A stretch of DNA of 64,000 nucleotides from an uncultured Pelagibacteraceae bacterium (lineage in GTDB: Bacteria > Pseudomonadota > Alphaproteobacteria > Pelagibacterales > Pelagibacteraceae): the NCBI GenBank assembly GCA_902571135.1, contig CACGAU010000007.1:1-64000 (forward strand). The letters are read 5' to 3'. Positions within the stretch are counted from its first letter, which is position 1, and each line of letters begins with the position of its first letter. Both the position numbers and the translations under genes were made by a program. Under the pieces are notes generated by a model that was not told where the DNA came from, did no database searches, and worked only from the letters and a program-made list of their open reading frames with translations. Positions 62,289 to 64,000 of the stretch are shown here, piece after piece.

Positions 62289-62693
62289 ATGAATATAGAT
62301 TACACAGTCACAGCCCTTATGTTTCCAGCAATTCCTTTATTAATGAGTGTATATAGTAATAGATTTCATTCTTTGAGTATTTTAATTCGTCAGCTTCATG
62401 ATGAACATGTATATGAAAAACACATCCCTCCAGAGTGGAAAAAACAATTTATTAATTTAAGTGGAAGAATAACACTCTTAAGGTGGACAATCTTATTTGC
62501 GTCTTTTGGTTTTCTATTTAATATGCTTACAGTATTTGCACTTTATTTGGATGAAGTATTTCTTGCTAGAGTAATTTTCGGATCTTGTTGTCTATCAATG
62601 ATTATATCTATAATTTTTTTTATAAGAGAAATTCAAATATCAACGAATGCGCTTAAACTCCATATGTCGGATATGGATGTTGATGTTAATTAG
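62289..62693 (+). CDS. DUF2721 family membrane protein
   Basis: A 134-residue membrane protein with helices at about residues 8-25, 73-95 and 97-118. AIPLLMSVYSNRFHSLSILIRQLHDE near the N-terminus and ALYLDEVFLARVIFGS near the end are the DUF2721 pattern. No function is known. ATG 62289 preferred over the TTG at 62280. It is convergent with the quinone reductase gene, sharing 8 bases. Confidence 0.8.
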   Translation: MNIDYTVTALMFPAIPLLMSVYSNRFHSLSILIRQLHDEHVYEKHIPPEWKKQFINLSGRITLLRWTILFASFGFLFNMLTVFALYLDEVFLARVIFGSCCLSMIISIIFFIREIQISTNALKLHMSDMDVDVN

Positions 62694-63660
62694 GGATTAG
62701 TACAGCTGGGCCTAAAATTTTTCTTCCCTCAAGATCTTGATGAGCTTGAACAACTTCGTCCAGTTTATACTTTTTAAATATTTTAATTTTTACTTTACCA
62801 GAGCTAATTTTTTCAAACATTGTTGTTGATGCTTCATCTAACTCTTCTCTTGTAGAAAGGTATTGTTGCATGGAAGGCCTTACAAGATATAACCCTTTAG
62901 GCTGAATTACTTTTGGCACATTAATATCTGACAAAGGTCCTGATGCATTTCCAAAAGAAACCATCATTCCTCTTACTGCTAAACATTCAATCGATCCATC
63001 TAGTGTATCTTTCCCAACACCGTCATAAACAACAGGTACACCCTTGCCATTCGTAATTTCTAAAACTTTTTTTGCAAAATCTTCTTTATTGTAATTTATA
63101 ACATGATCATAACCATTTTCTTTTGCTATGTTTACTTTTTCATCTGATCCAACTGTACCTATAACTGTACAGCCTAGACTTTTAGCCCATTGACCAAAAA
63201 TTTGACCAACACCACCAGCAGCTGCATGAAACAATATTGTTTCTCCTGATTTAACTGGATAAGTTTTATGTAAAAGATAAAAAGTTGTTAATCCTTTTGT
63301 CATCAAAGTTGCTGCTACTTCAAGATCAATACCATCTGGTACTTTGACTAAATTTTTAGTTGGATAGTTTCTGTGTGAACAATATGAACCCAAAGGAATA
63401 CCTGCATAAGAAATTTTATCACCAACTTTGAAGTCTTTTACATTCTCACCAACATCAGTAATAACTCCAGCACCTTCTAAACCTAAACCAATCGGTAGTT
63501 TCAAAGGGTACAAACCTGATCTATGGTATGTATCAATATAATTTAGACCAATTGCTTTTTGTTCAATGGTTACTTGATCAGGACCTGGCTTATCTAAAGA
63601 AATATCCTTAACCTCTAAAACCTCAGGTCCACCCGTTTTATTAATTTCTACAGCTTTCAT
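62686..63660 (-). CDS. qor: NADPH:quinone oxidoreductase (zeta-crystallin type, MDR family)
   Basis: A 324-residue zinc-free medium-chain reductase. GLNYIDTYHRSGLYP, then the glycine-rich LGLEGAGVITDVGENV, the cofactor site HAAAGGVGQIFGQWAKSLG, and GNASGPLSDINV match quinone oxidoreductase 1. It probably reduces quinones with NADPH. It lies 3 bases after the pirin-like gene on the minus strand. Confidence 0.93.
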   Translation of the reverse strand: MKAVEINKTGGPEVLEVKDISLDKPGPDQVTIEQKAIGLNYIDTYHRSGLYPLKLPIGLGLEGAGVITDVGENVKDFKVGDKISYAGIPLGSYCSHRNYPTKNLVKVPDGIDLEVAATLMTKGLTTFYLLHKTYPVKSGETILFHAAAGGVGQIFGQWAKSLGCTVIGTVGSDEKVNIAKENGYDHVINYNKEDFAKKVLEITNGKGVPVVYDGVGKDTLDGSIECLAVRGMMVSFGNASGPLSDINVPKVIQPKGLYLVRPSMQQYLSTREELDEASTTMFEKISSGKVKIKIFKKYKLDEVVQAHQDLEGRKILGPAVLIPN

Positions 63661-63663
63661 AAT

Positions 63664-64000
63664 TTATTTTACAAATGTACCATTATGATAATCTTGAACT
63701 GCTTGCAAGATCTCAGCTTTAGTATTCATTACAAAAGGTCCACCCCTAGCTATTTCCTCATTAATTGGTTTACCTGAAATCACTAAAAATTTAGCATTTG
63801 ATTTAGCTTTAACTGTTAAATCTTCACCTTTAGTTAGTAATATTAAAGTACTATCTTTAACTTGATCGTGTTTATCTTTTCCAATTTCTATTTCACCACT
63901 AATTAAATAAATAAAAGTATTGTGAGTAGATGGTAATTTAAAATTGAACTCTTTATCTTTATTTAATTCTACATCAAAATAAACTGGCTCAACATTATGT
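63664..64000 (-). CDS. Pirin-family protein, C-terminal part (partial, runs off the window)
   Basis: The last 112 codons are visible, ending in the pirin-type tail EEIARGGPFVMNTKAEI followed by LQAVQDYHNGTF. Before it, a cupin-like domain with YFDVELNKD and TFIYLISGEIEIG is seen. Pirins are cupin proteins, some acting as quercetinase-like enzymes or regulators. The N-terminal metal-binding half lies outside the window. Confidence 0.9.
   Translation of the reverse strand, partial: HNVEPVYFDVELNKDKEFNFKLPSTHNTFIYLISGEIEIGKDKHDQVKDSTLILLTKGEDLTVKAKSNAKFLVISGKPINEEIARGGPFVMNTKAEILQAVQDYHNGTFVK

Overview
This window looks like a piece of the chromosome of a streamlined marine alphaproteobacterium, most likely the SAR11 clade (Candidatus Pelagibacter or a close relative). 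I infer this from the very AT-rich DNA with long A and T runs, the near absence of spacers (many genes overlap by 1 to 23 bases), the lysine- and asparagine-rich proteins, and alphaproteobacterial gene neighbourhoods (ahcY-tsaE-amgK-murU, lspA-DUF3035, lpxL-lpxK-waaA-msbA). I saw no rRNA, tRNA, insertion sequence, prophage or CRISPR array. Both ends cut through genes: a probable sensor kinase tail at base 1 and a pirin-like protein at base 64000.

Layout. 1-5.2 kb: S-adenosylhomocysteinase, TsaE, the AmgK/MurU cell-wall sugar recycling pair, phosphoglycerate mutase, a VanZ-like membrane protein and an SLT-type lipoprotein. 5.2-12.8 kb: an RND efflux pump with its adaptor, sulfurtransferase, MsrA, a DMT permease, a 3-methyladenine glycosylase, a DUF1330 protein and a small c-type cytochrome. 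12.8-28.9 kb: an accessory-looking purine block. Two divergent operons encode guanine deaminase, xanthine dehydrogenase (XdhAB), a membrane urate oxidase (PuuD) without its usual cytochrome domain, UraH, UraD, PuuE, allantoicase and ureidoglycolate lyase. Next to them lie a phosphoribosyltransferase, a BMP-type nucleoside ABC importer, a second CDA-fold deaminase and an NCS2 nucleobase permease. Together they could import purines and either salvage them or take them to glyoxylate plus two urea.

28.9-44.3 kb: a small heat-shock protein with a heat-shock promoter and a ROSE-like RNA thermometer, oligopeptidase B, a membrane J-domain protein, a glycosyltransferase, a DapA-family aldolase, Cfa, a lysine-rich coiled-coil protein, the TldD/TldE protease, TypA and several conserved unknowns. 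44.06-44.52 kb is the only long stretch without a large gene. It holds a 39-residue basic ORF and, upstream of it, an apparently structured transcript that ends at a strong terminator. 44.5-64 kb: a TPR glycosyltransferase, groESL with a second heat-shock promoter, HAD hydrolase-ribF-ileS-lspA-lipoprotein-pgi, rsmD, purD, the lipid A/Kdo genes with msbA, ubiA, a quinone oxidoreductase and pirin.

The points most worth a second look are the heat-shock promoter plus ROSE-like thermometer of hsp20 (and the matching promoter of groES), the structured RNA near 44.3-44.4 kb, the split urate oxidase/cytochrome arrangement, the hairpin around the ribosome-binding site of the NCS2 permease, and the lysine-rich coiled-coil protein.
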